A stretch of 5,915 nucleotides of DNA from Phycisphaeraceae bacterium (GTDB lineage: Bacteria; Planctomycetota; Phycisphaerae; Phycisphaerales; Phycisphaeraceae). The notes under the pieces are model-generated. The model saw only the letters and a list, made by a program, of their open reading frames with translations. It searched no databases and was not told the DNA's origin. This document shows positions 1 to 5,915 of the stretch, in pieces. The position numbers were made by a program, and so were the translations under genes. The first letter of the stretch is position 1. Each line of letters starts with the position of its first letter. Location: assembly GCA_003551485.1 (NCBI GenBank), contig PUMS01000430.1:1-5915 (forward strand), written 5' to 3'.

Positions 1-363
1 CTTGCCGTTGTCCTTGGGGATGAATACCCGACGCACCGCTTGAGGCTTGTACGTCTTGCTGCGCAGTTCTTCGTGGAGGGCATCCACGAACGCCGCGCGG
101 CCCCCTGGGGCGCTGGTGATGTCACTCACCGTCACGCCGTCCACCCCTGGCGCACCGCCGTTCGCGATCACCAGGTCCAGGGCCGCCTCAAGCACATCTC
201 GCCGACTGATCCGGTCGTACAACGCGTAGAACCGGAACTTCGGCTCCTGCTTCGCCTTCTGATACAGCTTCTGTCGCAGGTCCGAGACTTTCCGCGGCAG
301 GCGCTCGTTGCCGGGCAACTTCGCGCCTGTCGCTTCTTCCGTAGTGGCATCGTCGTGATGCAA
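1..363 (-). CDS. ltrA: Group II intron reverse transcriptase/maturase, N-terminal part
   Basis: This is the N-terminal 121 codons of the intron-encoded protein, which splices the intron as a maturase and copies it into DNA targets as a reverse transcriptase. Counting from the TTG at 363, residues 25-40 (KVSDLRQKLYQKAKQE), 41-58 (PKFRFYALYDRISRRDVL, the RT0 region) and 67-78 (ANGGAPGVDGVT, RT1) are hallmark LtrA sequences. Residues 111-121 (RRVFIPKDNGK) begin RT2. The catalytic YADD box and the maturase and endonuclease domains are off the left edge. The frame stays open upstream to a TAA at about 574 but contains no ATG or GTG there. I chose the TTG at 363 because AAGGAG sits 6 nt before it. 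Family members often have ragged N-termini, so the start is uncertain. No frameshift is visible in this part. Confidence 0.87.
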   Translation of the reverse strand, partial: MHHDDATTEEATGAKLPGNERLPRKVSDLRQKLYQKAKQEPKFRFYALYDRISRRDVLEAALDLVIANGGAPGVDGVTVSDITSAPGGRAAFVDALHEELRSKTYKPQAVRRVFIPKDNGK

Positions 364-986
364 GCGGCTCTCCTTACCTTTGTCGTCAGCATGCTCACAG
401 TGAGGGTCCTTCGCTCCGGCGGCATTACCCGCCTTCGACGCTACTACGACCCTCTCCGACTGCTGACCGGCCAGCGGGACGGTTATGCTTTCCCGCCACG
501 CCCTGGGGCACGACCCCGGGCCGGCCAGCTCTCTCAGGTTCCTGACTGGTCTGTCGGTACGCGCCTGCCCTCTTTACCCCGCGCCGCCCGCCACGGACAC
601 GCTGGTTCTGGTCCGTGGCGGCATGGGCTTCGCCATCTTCGGCAGGTTGGCCGCGGCGGTCTTGGTGTTTCGAGGCCATACCAAGGGTTCGCTCGCGCTC
701 AGGCTCGCACCTTCGCCATCGGGGACAGTCAAGCCCCGTCGCCCGCGCACCGAAGTCGCCCCCCGGCGCACGGACCGGCCTTGCTCCCGGCGGCTCGTCG
801 CCTCACCGCCGCAGGCCGTGGCTACATGTCGTTGCCAGCACTTCACATGGCAGACTCCTTTCATTCTGCAAGACCAGTCAGGCTTCGCCTGACGCACCGA
901 AGGACACGGAAATGGGAGATCGAGTGCGATGGCTGATCGCTTCACGCCCGCTTCATGCCCTTTATGCACTTGTTCAATGGTCGCAC
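364..986 (-). ncRNA. Group II intron ribozyme RNA, 5' domains
   Basis: This is the untranslated intron RNA between the 5' splice site and the maturase start, expected to hold domains I-III and the base of domain IV. On the minus strand it shows perfect hairpins: GTCAGGC/GCCTGAC with a GAA loop at 877-893, and CCACGGAC/GTCCGTGG with a 12-nt loop at 591-618. Several open frames cross it, but their translations resemble no protein and they overlap each other in different frames, as expected for structured RNA. The domain assignment is inferred from position; I did not fold the sequence. Confidence 0.7.
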
Positions 987-1028
987 CCGGCCGGGGGGGC
1001 TTGCTCATCTGTGCTGAAGATTTTGACT

Positions 1029-1055
1029 CCCTCTCCCTCCGGGACAGGGGAGAGG
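1029..1055. repeat. Inverted repeat, CCCTCTCC type
   Basis: CCTCTCCC at 1030-1037 pairs perfectly with GGGAGAGG at 1048-1055, enclosing a loop of about 10 nt; a T-G wobble can extend the stem by one pair. No T tract follows on either strand, so it is a poor intrinsic terminator. Similar CCCTCTCC...GGAGAGG palindromes are common as dispersed intergenic elements in GC-rich bacteria. Whether this one is repeated in its own genome cannot be seen here. Confidence 0.55.
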
Positions 1056-1113
1056 TGGCCGCCCGCGATCTTCATCCTTGTGGGTGCAGCGCCGCCTCAT
1101 GAGACACCGGGTT

Positions 1114-1130
1114 GCAAGGCAGGGCCTTGC
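1114..1130. repeat. Short inverted repeat
   Basis: GCAAGGC (1114-1120) and GCCTTGC (1124-1130) form a perfect 7-bp stem with a 3-nt AGG loop. No T tract follows on either strand. The role is unknown; it may belong to the same intergenic element as the inverted repeat 60 bp to its left. Confidence 0.45.
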
Positions 1131-1282
1131 TGGCGGACTTAACGATGTTGTGAGGCCTTGAGTCAACGGGTGTGGGTGTCGTGTACCGAGAGGGCAGCCG
1201 CCATGACGGCATGGCCCTTCTCGGTGACGCGATGGCGGCGATGGCGGGGAAGCGATTGGTCAAGTCGCAGTCACGTGGCTCA

Positions 1283-1302
1283 CGCGTAGGCGCGTAGGCG
1301 CG
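1283..1302. repeat. 8-bp tandem repeat, 2.5 copies
   Basis: CGCGTAGG occurs twice in direct tandem (1283-1290 and 1291-1298), followed by a half copy CGCG (1299-1302). It is most simply a small slippage product; no function is visible. Confidence 0.6.
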
Positions 1303-1475
1303 AAGAAGAACGGTCGTCCAACCGATGCAAGCCGAATCCGCCAGCCACCGGCTTCCTTCGCAGCTTCGCGCCCTGGCGTGAGACAGCTTCCCCCCCCCCA
1401 CGCCCAACGCGCCCGATGGTCGTTGCGGTGTGGCCGAGGCGGGCTGGGGGCGGATGGGGAGCCGGGACCCAGCGC

Positions 1476-1484
1476 TGCTATCCT
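1476..1484 (+). promoter_or_regulatory. Possible extended -10 promoter of the transporter-acyltransferase gene
   Basis: TGCTATCCT fits an extended -10 element (TGn followed by TATCCT at 1479-1484). The ATG at 1493 lies 9 nt after the hexamer, so initiation at the usual distance would give a transcript with almost no leader. No -35 element is recognisable at the expected distance. A chance match cannot be excluded. Confidence 0.25.
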
Positions 1485-1492
1485 GTGGGGCC

Positions 1493-3448
1493 ATGGCGAG
1501 CGATGCCGATCAAACTCAGGCCACGCCGGACCCGGTGCCGCCACTGATGCCGCCGTCGCGGTCGTTGTGGGGCAACTTCAGCTTCATGCTGATGTGGATG
1601 AGCGTGGCCGCGAGCGGCTTCGGCGACCGGATGGTGCAGATTTCCAGTGCCGAGATGCTCGGCTTCCGGGCCGAGGATGCCCAGCGCTCCGGCGTGCAGG
1701 CGGGGGTGCTGTTCTTCTTCTTCCTGCCCTACCTGGTCTTCGGGCCGCTGGGCGGGTGGCTGGCCGACACGCTGCCGCGCAAGTGGATCATGTTCAGTTG
1801 CGACCAGTTTCGCGGGCTGATCCTGCTGATCAGTGCCCTCTTGCTGGTGCCCTACGCGGTCGATGGCCGACTGCCCGAGCACTGGCACTGGCAGGTTTAT
1901 GCACTGATGTTCCTGGTGGGGGTGTGTGCCGGGGTGTTCGCCCCCACGCGCAACGCCACGGTGCCGCAGGTCGTGCCGCGGGAGAGCCTTCAATCGGCCA
2001 ACGCCGTGATCCTGGGCATCACCACCATCGCGGCGATGGTGGGGTTGCTGGCGGCCGGTCAGATCGTCGAGCGCGGCGCGGTGCAGAAGGGCCTGCTGGT
2101 GGGGATGCTGCTGTACATGATCAGCGGCTCGTTCTTCGCCTTTCTGCGGGTGCGGCCGATGAAGCGCCACGATGGGCAGCGCCGCGGCCAGTGGCGCCGT
2201 ATCGTGCAGGGGCTGGGCTACATCCGCCGCCACCGCCGCGTGGCGTGGCTGGTGCTGGTCTACATGCTGATCTGGGCCGGCGCGAGCATCCTGCTGGCGG
2301 CTACGGCGGCGTTCGTGGGCACGCATTACGACACGCCGCGCGAGCTGATCTGGACCCGCACCACCACGCTTCAGGGCTCGGTGGGGCTGGGGATGTTGGC
2401 TTCGGCGCTGCTGCTGGCATGGCTGAACACACGCCGGGAGTCGGCCTGGGTGGCGATGGTGGCGCTGGCGGTGACGGGCCTGCTGCTGGCGGTGATGACG
2501 GTCAACCGCTCGTTCCCTGTGGCGCTGGTGCTGGCCTTTGCACTGGGCTTCAGCGGCAACGCCACGATGATCACCGTCTCGACGCTGACGCAGTTGCTCT
2601 CGGCCAACTACATCCGCGGGCGGGTATTCGGCGCGCGCGAGCTGTTGTCGACGGTGGTCATCGTGCTGGTTCACCTGGCGATCTGGCGCATGCCCGATGC
2701 CGATGCGATGATGGTGCCGGCGATGGCGGGCGCGGCGGGGGTGCTGCTGACGGTGGGCGCGCTGGGGGCGTGGGCCGAACTGCGCCGTGGGCCGCTGCCG
2801 GGCCGGTGGCTCAGCGCGGCCTGGCACCTGGTGCGGCTGTATGGCTTCGCCTGGCACAAGCTGCGCTTCACCGGCCGCCACCACGTGCCCCGCCGCGGGC
2901 CGGTGATCCTGGCGGCCAACCACACCGCGGGTGTGGACCCGTTCCTGATCCAGGCCGGTATCCCCCGCCTGGTGCGCTGGGTGATGCTACACCAGTACCG
3001 CTTCCGCGTGCTCGAGCCGATGTGGCGTGCCATCGAGCCGGTGATGCTCACCCGCCAGGGCCAGGAGCTGGGTCAGTTGCGGCAGATGATGCAGTATTTG
3101 AAGGCGGGCGAGGTGCTGGGCATCTTCCCCGAGGGCCAGATCCAGCGCGGCCACCGCGACCTGGGCGAGCTTGAACCGGGCATCGGCCTGCTGGCCCGCC
3201 GGTCGAAGGCTCCGATCGTGCCGGTATGGATCAGCGGCACACCCTGCGCGGCGAAGATGCTGTGGCACTTTGTCAAACCCAGCCACACCCACATCCTCTT
3301 CGGCCGCCCCTACCACCCCGATCCCGCCTGGACCGACCAGCAGGTCACCGACGACCTGCGCTGCCGCATGCTCGAGCTGGCGGCCATGGCGCAGAACGGT
3401 CGCAACGCAGGGGCAGACGGTCAGGCCGACCGCAGCGCTGCGCAATAG
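1493..3448 (+). CDS. MFS transporter fused to a PlsC-type acyltransferase (LplT/Aas-like)
   Basis: This 651-residue inner-membrane protein has two domains. Residues of about 24-435 form an MFS transporter with 12 hydrophobic segments. The loop GPLGGWLADTLPRKW (84-98) matches MFS motif A. Residues of about 440-630 form a cytoplasmic glycerolipid acyltransferase with all expected motifs: NHTAGVD with the HX4D pair His477 and Asp482, an Arg521 region for motif II, FPEG at 545-548, and VPVW at 576-579. By analogy with LplT and Aas, it probably flips a lysophospholipid inward and re-acylates it. Larger family members continue into an AMP-dependent acyl-ACP synthetase; this one stops after PlsC. 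The frame is open to a GTG at 1430, but the 21 extra residues are unlike a conserved N-terminus, so I chose the ATG at 1493, which has only a weak GTGGGG upstream. The substrate is inferred, not shown. The gene is convergent with the FAD oxidoreductase. Confidence 0.88.
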   Translation: MASDADQTQATPDPVPPLMPPSRSLWGNFSFMLMWMSVAASGFGDRMVQISSAEMLGFRAEDAQRSGVQAGVLFFFFLPYLVFGPLGGWLADTLPRKWIMFSCDQFRGLILLISALLLVPYAVDGRLPEHWHWQVYALMFLVGVCAGVFAPTRNATVPQVVPRESLQSANAVILGITTIAAMVGLLAAGQIVERGAVQKGLLVGMLLYMISGSFFAFLRVRPMKRHDGQRRGQWRRIVQGLGYIRRHRRVAWLVLVYMLIWAGASILLAATAAFVGTHYDTPRELIWTRTTTLQGSVGLGMLASALLLAWLNTRRESAWVAMVALAVTGLLLAVMTVNRSFPVALVLAFALGFSGNATMITVSTLTQLLSANYIRGRVFGARELLSTVVIVLVHLAIWRMPDADAMMVPAMAGAAGVLLTVGALGAWAELRRGPLPGRWLSAAWHLVRLYGFAWHKLRFTGRHHVPRRGPVILAANHTAGVDPFLIQAGIPRLVRWVMLHQYRFRVLEPMWRAIEPVMLTRQGQELGQLRQMMQYLKAGEVLGIFPEGQIQRGHRDLGELEPGIGLLARRSKAPIVPVWISGTPCAAKMLWHFVKPSHTHILFGRPYHPDPAWTDQQVTDDLRCRMLELAAMAQNGRNAGADGQADRSAAQ

Positions 3449-3508
3449 CCGGCGTGGGCCCGGCAGGTCGCCTTGTGCCGGCTGCGGGCATCGAACAGGT
3501 GCAGTGAA

Positions 3509-3525
3509 GCCGGCCAGGGGCCGGC
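3509..3525. terminator. GC hairpin downstream of the transporter-acyltransferase gene
   Basis: GCCGGCC (3509-3515) and GGCCGGC (3519-3525) form a perfect 7-bp stem with a 3-nt loop, 61 nt after the TAG of the upstream gene. There is no T tract, so termination is an inference from position between convergent genes. Confidence 0.35.
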
Positions 3526-3641
3526 CCCGCAGAGTCGGCCGCCACGCCCGCGCTACCGGATCGCAATGCGGACAGGTGCCGTTGGGTCGTTGGGATGCGC
3601 CGATGCCGTGCAGTGGGGAAAGTCCGCCCGCGGGGTTCATC

Positions 3642-3670
3642 GGTCACTCCGACCAGGCGGTCTGGCCGCC
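3642..3670 (-). terminator. Two adjacent small hairpins downstream of the FAD oxidoreductase gene
   Basis: GGCGG/CCGCC (3656-3660 with 3666-3670) and GGTC/GACC (3642-3645 with 3651-3654) lie one base apart, starting 38 nt after the stop codon of the minus-strand gene. The stems are short (5 and 4 bp) and lack a T tract, so a role in ending the transcript is only suggested by position. Confidence 0.25.
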
Positions 3671-3707
3671 CATCATCGTCGGCACGCCGCGCCGCCGGCG
3701 CCCGCGT

Positions 3708-5246
3708 TCAAAGCCGCGCCATCGCATCGGTCAGGTCGATGATCTGCCCGGCCCCTTCCAGCCGTGAACGCAGCGTGTCCGGATCGACCTCGTGCATGTC
3801 CCGGCCGGCTTCGAGCGCCAGGGCCGCCGCGGTGCCCGCCGCCTCGCCGAGCTTCATCCACGTCGGCTCGACGCGGATGCCGCAGAATGCCACGTGCGTG
3901 GCACTGACGCATACCGGCACCAGCAGGTTCGAACACGCCGCCGCCGCCGGCACCATGCAGCGGTAGGGAATCTGAAAGATGCGCCCCTTGAGCCACAGCC
4001 GGCCTTCGTTGCGAAAGCCCTCATCAGCGATCGCGTAGCGGTCGACCCAGTGGCAGTCGATGTAGTGGGAGCCGAGGCAGACCGCATCGTCCTTTCGCCG
4101 CTCGTCGCGCAGGTCGCGCTGGGTCATGATGTAGACCCCCTCCATCCGCCGGGCCTCGCGGATGTACGGCTCGTAGGGCCAGTGGCCGTTGTCGGCGTAT
4201 TCATCCGCCGGCAGGCCCAGCGACCGCATCTGCTGCTGCATGGCATCCGGGATGCGCGGGTCGCAAGCCAGACAGTGCATCAGGCTGAGGTTGTACCGGC
4301 GGAGTTGTTCGAACGTCCGACGGCGCTCGGCGTAACTCGCCGTCGCCCATGGCGTGGCGATGCCGCGCATCGCCAGCGAGACCACCGCCCGCTGGTTGTT
4401 GTTGCATTCGTACTTGTCACCGGGCAGCGGGTACAGGCCCAGCACCTGCTTCAGTTCGGTCACCGTCCCGACCTCGATGCAGCGCGCCAGCAGCTCATGG
4501 TCGCGCAGCGCGTACGCATCGGGCGATGGGATCGGGATGCGGTTGTCCGGCCTCGAGGTCAGCGTGATCCGGAAGTTCATCACCTGCACCTGATCCGAGG
4601 CCTCGCCCTCCTCCGGCGGCGGCTGATCCGAGAGCCCGGGCAGCACCCCCTCGCCATCTCGCGGGCTGACAGGAATGAGCGGGTCGGCCCACGTCACGCC
4701 CGCCATCGGTTCGGCCTCGCTTCGCCCCTCGCGGCCGATGCGGAAGGGCACCCCCGCCGCGGCCAGCAGATCGCCCTCGTAAGAGGCATCAACGAACGCC
4801 GCGGCTGAAACCGAGGTGCCATCCTCGAGCACGATCCGGTCGATACGCCGATCGCGCATCGTCACCGCCGTGAGCCGACTGTCATAACGGACCGTGATGC
4901 GCGGATGTTCCAGCAGCCGCAGCAGTTCCGATTCGAAGTGCCGCGAGTTGAACCAGCCCGGCCGCGACGGCCATGTCTCGGGATAGTGCCTGGCCAGCCG
5001 ATCGAAGAACTCGCGGCATATGCCGCCGAAGGTCTCGGCGGGGAACATGTGATGCTGCTCGTTGTTGTTCAGCCCGCTGGTATTGAGCCCGCCCACGTGC
5101 CCATCCGGCTCCAGCAGCAGCACCCGCACCCCCAGCCGGGCCGCCGCCACCGCAGATGCCACGCCCGAAGGGTTCGCCGTATAGACCACCAGGTCGAATC
5201 CGCAGACGTCAGGTGAAGCATCCATCATGGCGCCATTGTGCTCCAT
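3708..5246 (-). CDS. FAD-dependent oxidoreductase (PF12831-like)
   Basis: This 512-residue flavoprotein belongs to the family abundant in Planctomycetota. Residues 17-46 form the FAD-binding Rossmann unit: FDLVVY, a loop ANPSGVAS (24-31) in place of the usual GGTPAGIA, a helix, and Glu46 at the end of strand 2, which should bind the FAD ribose. GHVGGLNTSGL (49-59) follows. FVDASYEGDLL (151-161) and the C-terminal VEPTWMKLGEAAG (around 459-471, Glu460) are family signatures. The substrate is unknown; relatives are often annotated near polysaccharide degradation genes, but none is present here. No signal peptide is evident, so it is probably cytoplasmic. The frame is open to 5456, but that proline-rich extension is antisense-like sequence over the symporter gene. 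I therefore chose the ATG at 5246. ATGs at 5228 and 5225 are also possible, with GGAG 12-15 nt upstream. Confidence 0.85.
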   Translation of the reverse strand: MEHNGAMMDASPDVCGFDLVVYTANPSGVASAVAAARLGVRVLLLEPDGHVGGLNTSGLNNNEQHHMFPAETFGGICREFFDRLARHYPETWPSRPGWFNSRHFESELLRLLEHPRITVRYDSRLTAVTMRDRRIDRIVLEDGTSVSAAAFVDASYEGDLLAAAGVPFRIGREGRSEAEPMAGVTWADPLIPVSPRDGEGVLPGLSDQPPPEEGEASDQVQVMNFRITLTSRPDNRIPIPSPDAYALRDHELLARCIEVGTVTELKQVLGLYPLPGDKYECNNNQRAVVSLAMRGIATPWATASYAERRRTFEQLRRYNLSLMHCLACDPRIPDAMQQQMRSLGLPADEYADNGHWPYEPYIREARRMEGVYIMTQRDLRDERRKDDAVCLGSHYIDCHWVDRYAIADEGFRNEGRLWLKGRIFQIPYRCMVPAAAACSNLLVPVCVSATHVAFCGIRVEPTWMKLGEAAGTAAALALEAGRDMHEVDPDTLRSRLEGAGQIIDLTDAMARL

Positions 5247-5337
5247 CGTGAAGGCGTGGAAAAAGCAGCCGCGCGGCAGGCGTTCACGGCCTGCGGCCAA
5301 CGTCATGCCCGCGGGTGTCCGGCAGGGCGCGATGGAC

Positions 5338-5435
5338 GGGCCGGGGGGCCGGGGCGCAGGAGCGTGCGGGGTTGAATCAGGCGTCGGGGGCTTGCGGGGC
5401 CTGGGGCGGGGCGGCGCGGCGGGGGGCGGGTTGGG
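5338..5435 (+). other. G-run-rich tract with quadruplex potential
   Basis: The plus strand carries many G runs: 5338-5340, 5343-5348, 5351-5354, 5368-5371, then 5386-5390, 5396-5399, 5403-5406, 5408-5411, 5421-5426, 5428-5430 and 5433-5435. The set at 5386-5411 has four runs of at least four G with loops of 5, 3 and 1 nt, which fits the G-quadruplex pattern. It covers the 3' end of the symporter gene and the gap before the FAD gene, on the template strand of both. In the protein it corresponds to the alanine- and proline-rich tail. Confidence 0.5.
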
Positions 5436-5915
5436 TCTTGGCGCCGATGAGGGCATCGTAGACGTTGCGGGCGTGGGCGGTGATGCGGCGGTAGTCGGTC
5501 AGCAGGGTTGTGTAGATCATGCTCAGGCCCGGGTCCATCGCCGAATCGACCAGGCGCTGAAGGTGGCCGTCGCGCAGCTCCTTGATGCGGCTCTTGATCC
5601 GCTCGTTGATCTCGAGCACCCACTTGTCATCGGGCCGGCGGCGGTTCTCGTAGGCCTCGGTCACGTGTTTGAAGTAGGTGATGATCCAGCCGTGAATCTG
5701 CTCGAGTTCACGGCGCTGCTCGTCAGACAGCTCGAGCTTGCGCTCGCGCAGGCGCAGATAGTTCTTGAGCACGCTCGAGAGCAGGTCGCTGGCGGCCTCG
5801 TACTCGTGGGCGATGCGCAACTGCTGGCGGCCCTCCCCGGCCACCGAATGGGGCACGGTGCCATCGAGCACGTCGGTGAGGAAGGCCACGATCTCGCGTT
5901 CGATGTTGTCCAGCA
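5377..5915 (-). CDS. Na/Pi symporter family protein, C-terminal PhoU-like part
   Basis: These are the last 178 residues of a protein whose N-terminal part lies beyond the right edge. The visible part is almost all charged amphipathic helix and matches the PhoU-like regulatory domain that follows the membrane portion of bacterial Na/phosphate symporters. It begins LDNIEREIVAFLTDVL and includes HEYEAASDLLSSVLKNYLRL (about residues 36-55), IHGWIITYF and LSMIYTTLLTDYRRI. No membrane helix is visible here; the transporter helices should be upstream. It ends in about 20 alanine- and proline-rich residues, probably disordered. The gap to the FAD gene on the same strand is 130 nt, so co-transcription is possible. 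A stand-alone PhoU-like or DUF47 protein is the main alternative. An internal GTG at 5889 is not the true start, because homologous sequence continues upstream to the edge. Confidence 0.8.
   Translation of the reverse strand, partial: LDNIEREIVAFLTDVLDGTVPHSVAGEGRQQLRIAHEYEAASDLLSSVLKNYLRLRERKLELSDEQRRELEQIHGWIITYFKHVTEAYENRRRPDDKWVLEINERIKSRIKELRDGHLQRLVDSAMDPGLSMIYTTLLTDYRRITAHARNVYDALIGAKTQPAPRRAAPPQAPQAPDA

Larger units (their letters stand above)
1..986 (-). mobile_element. Group II intron, 5' part (truncated by the window edge)
   Basis: A retrotransposable group II intron enters the window on the minus strand. Its likely first base is 986, where the minus strand reads GTGCGAC, matching the GUGYG 5' consensus of group II introns. 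About 620 nt of structured non-coding sequence follows, then the start of an LtrA-type reverse transcriptase, which is the usual spacing when the ORF lies in domain IV. The rest of the ORF, domains V and VI and the 3' exon junction lie beyond position 1. The 5' boundary is inferred from the consensus and the spacing. Other GTGCG strings occur inside (for example at about 895 and 705), but they would leave too short a leader for domains I-III. Confidence 0.8.
987..1492. other. About 500 bp without a recognisable gene
   Basis: This stretch lies between the 5' end of the intron and the start of the transporter-acyltransferase gene. It is the 5' exon side of the intron insertion. It contains two perfect inverted repeats (1029-1055 and 1114-1130), an 8-bp tandem repeat (1283-1302), a C10 run (1390-1399) and a G7 run next to the intron (993-999). 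Open frames of 94 and 140 codons on the minus strand have arginine-, alanine- and proline-biased translations with no domain I recognise. It may hold a decayed gene, an untranslated leader or an intergenic repeat unit. Confidence 0.55.
3449..3707. other. Convergent intergenic gap
   Basis: These 259 bp separate the 3' ends of two convergent genes. No convincing gene lies here; the open frames on both strands are low-complexity extensions. It holds a GC hairpin at 3509-3525 and two adjacent small hairpins at 3642-3670, which may end transcription from either side although none has a T tract. Confidence 0.6.

Noticed and set aside
40..936. 298-codon plus-strand open frame
   Set aside because: It lies antisense to the LtrA reading frame and the intron RNA, and has no recognisable domain.
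574..1008. 144-codon minus-strand open frame beginning MSKPPRPGATIEQ
   Set aside because: It crosses the proposed 5' splice site and covers structured intron RNA; the translation resembles no protein family.
1478..2923. 481-codon minus-strand open frame antisense to the transporter-acyltransferase gene
   Set aside because: The translation is His-, Gln- and Arg-rich with no domain, while the plus strand there has clear MFS and PlsC motifs. It is a high-GC shadow frame.
1378..3174. 598-codon plus-strand open frame overlapping the same gene
   Set aside because: The Gly/Ala/Arg-rich low-complexity translation is the +1 shadow of the real gene.
3617..3625. GGAAAGTCC, resembling a conserved RNase P RNA segment
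   Set aside because: The other conserved RNase P elements, such as the ACAGNRA motif, are absent nearby. It is a chance match.
3926..3933. GGTTCGAA, resembling a tRNA T-loop
   Set aside because: It sits inside the FAD oxidoreductase reading frame, with no cloverleaf or acceptor stem around it.
5247..5456. N-terminal extension of the FAD oxidoreductase to 5456
   Set aside because: The extra 70 residues are mostly Pro, Ala and Arg, overlap the end of the symporter gene, and precede a normal family N-terminus.
1..5915. CRISPR array or phage attachment site
   Set aside because: No regularly spaced direct repeats and no integrase or tRNA-end duplication were seen.

Overview
The window is GC-rich bacterial DNA with four recognisable genes. 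An MFS-PlsC fusion, a PF12831-type FAD oxidoreductase, a Na/Pi symporter with a PhoU-like tail and weak Shine-Dalgarno sites together suggest a planctomycete, perhaps of the Phycisphaerae. This is inferred from gene content only; there is no rRNA or other marker gene to confirm it.

Layout. (1) Positions 1-986, minus strand: the 5' part of a group II intron. It has about 620 nt of structured intron RNA starting with GTGCGAC, followed by the first 121 codons of its LtrA-type reverse transcriptase/maturase, which runs off the left edge. (2) Positions 987-1492: about 500 bp with no convincing gene. It holds two perfect inverted repeats, a short tandem repeat and a C10 run. (3) 1493-3448, plus strand: a complete membrane protein joining a 12-helix MFS transporter to a PlsC-type glycerophospholipid acyltransferase. 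(4) 3449-3707: a convergent intergenic gap with several GC hairpins. (5) 3708-5246, minus strand: an FAD-dependent oxidoreductase. (6) 5377-5915, minus strand: the C-terminal, PhoU-like part of a Na/phosphate symporter, running off the right edge.

How the genes relate. The fusion protein fits flipping of a lysophospholipid across the inner membrane and its re-acylation, as LplT and Aas do separately in E. coli, but it lacks the acyl-ACP synthetase part. The symporter gene and the FAD gene are on the same strand 130 nt apart and may be co-transcribed; no functional link between them is evident. The intron is a separate mobile insertion. I found no CRISPR array, tRNA, rRNA or clearly new multi-gene system. 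The points most worth following up are the two-domain transporter-acyltransferase, the intron boundary and its possible exon pairing, and the unexplained 500 bp beside it.
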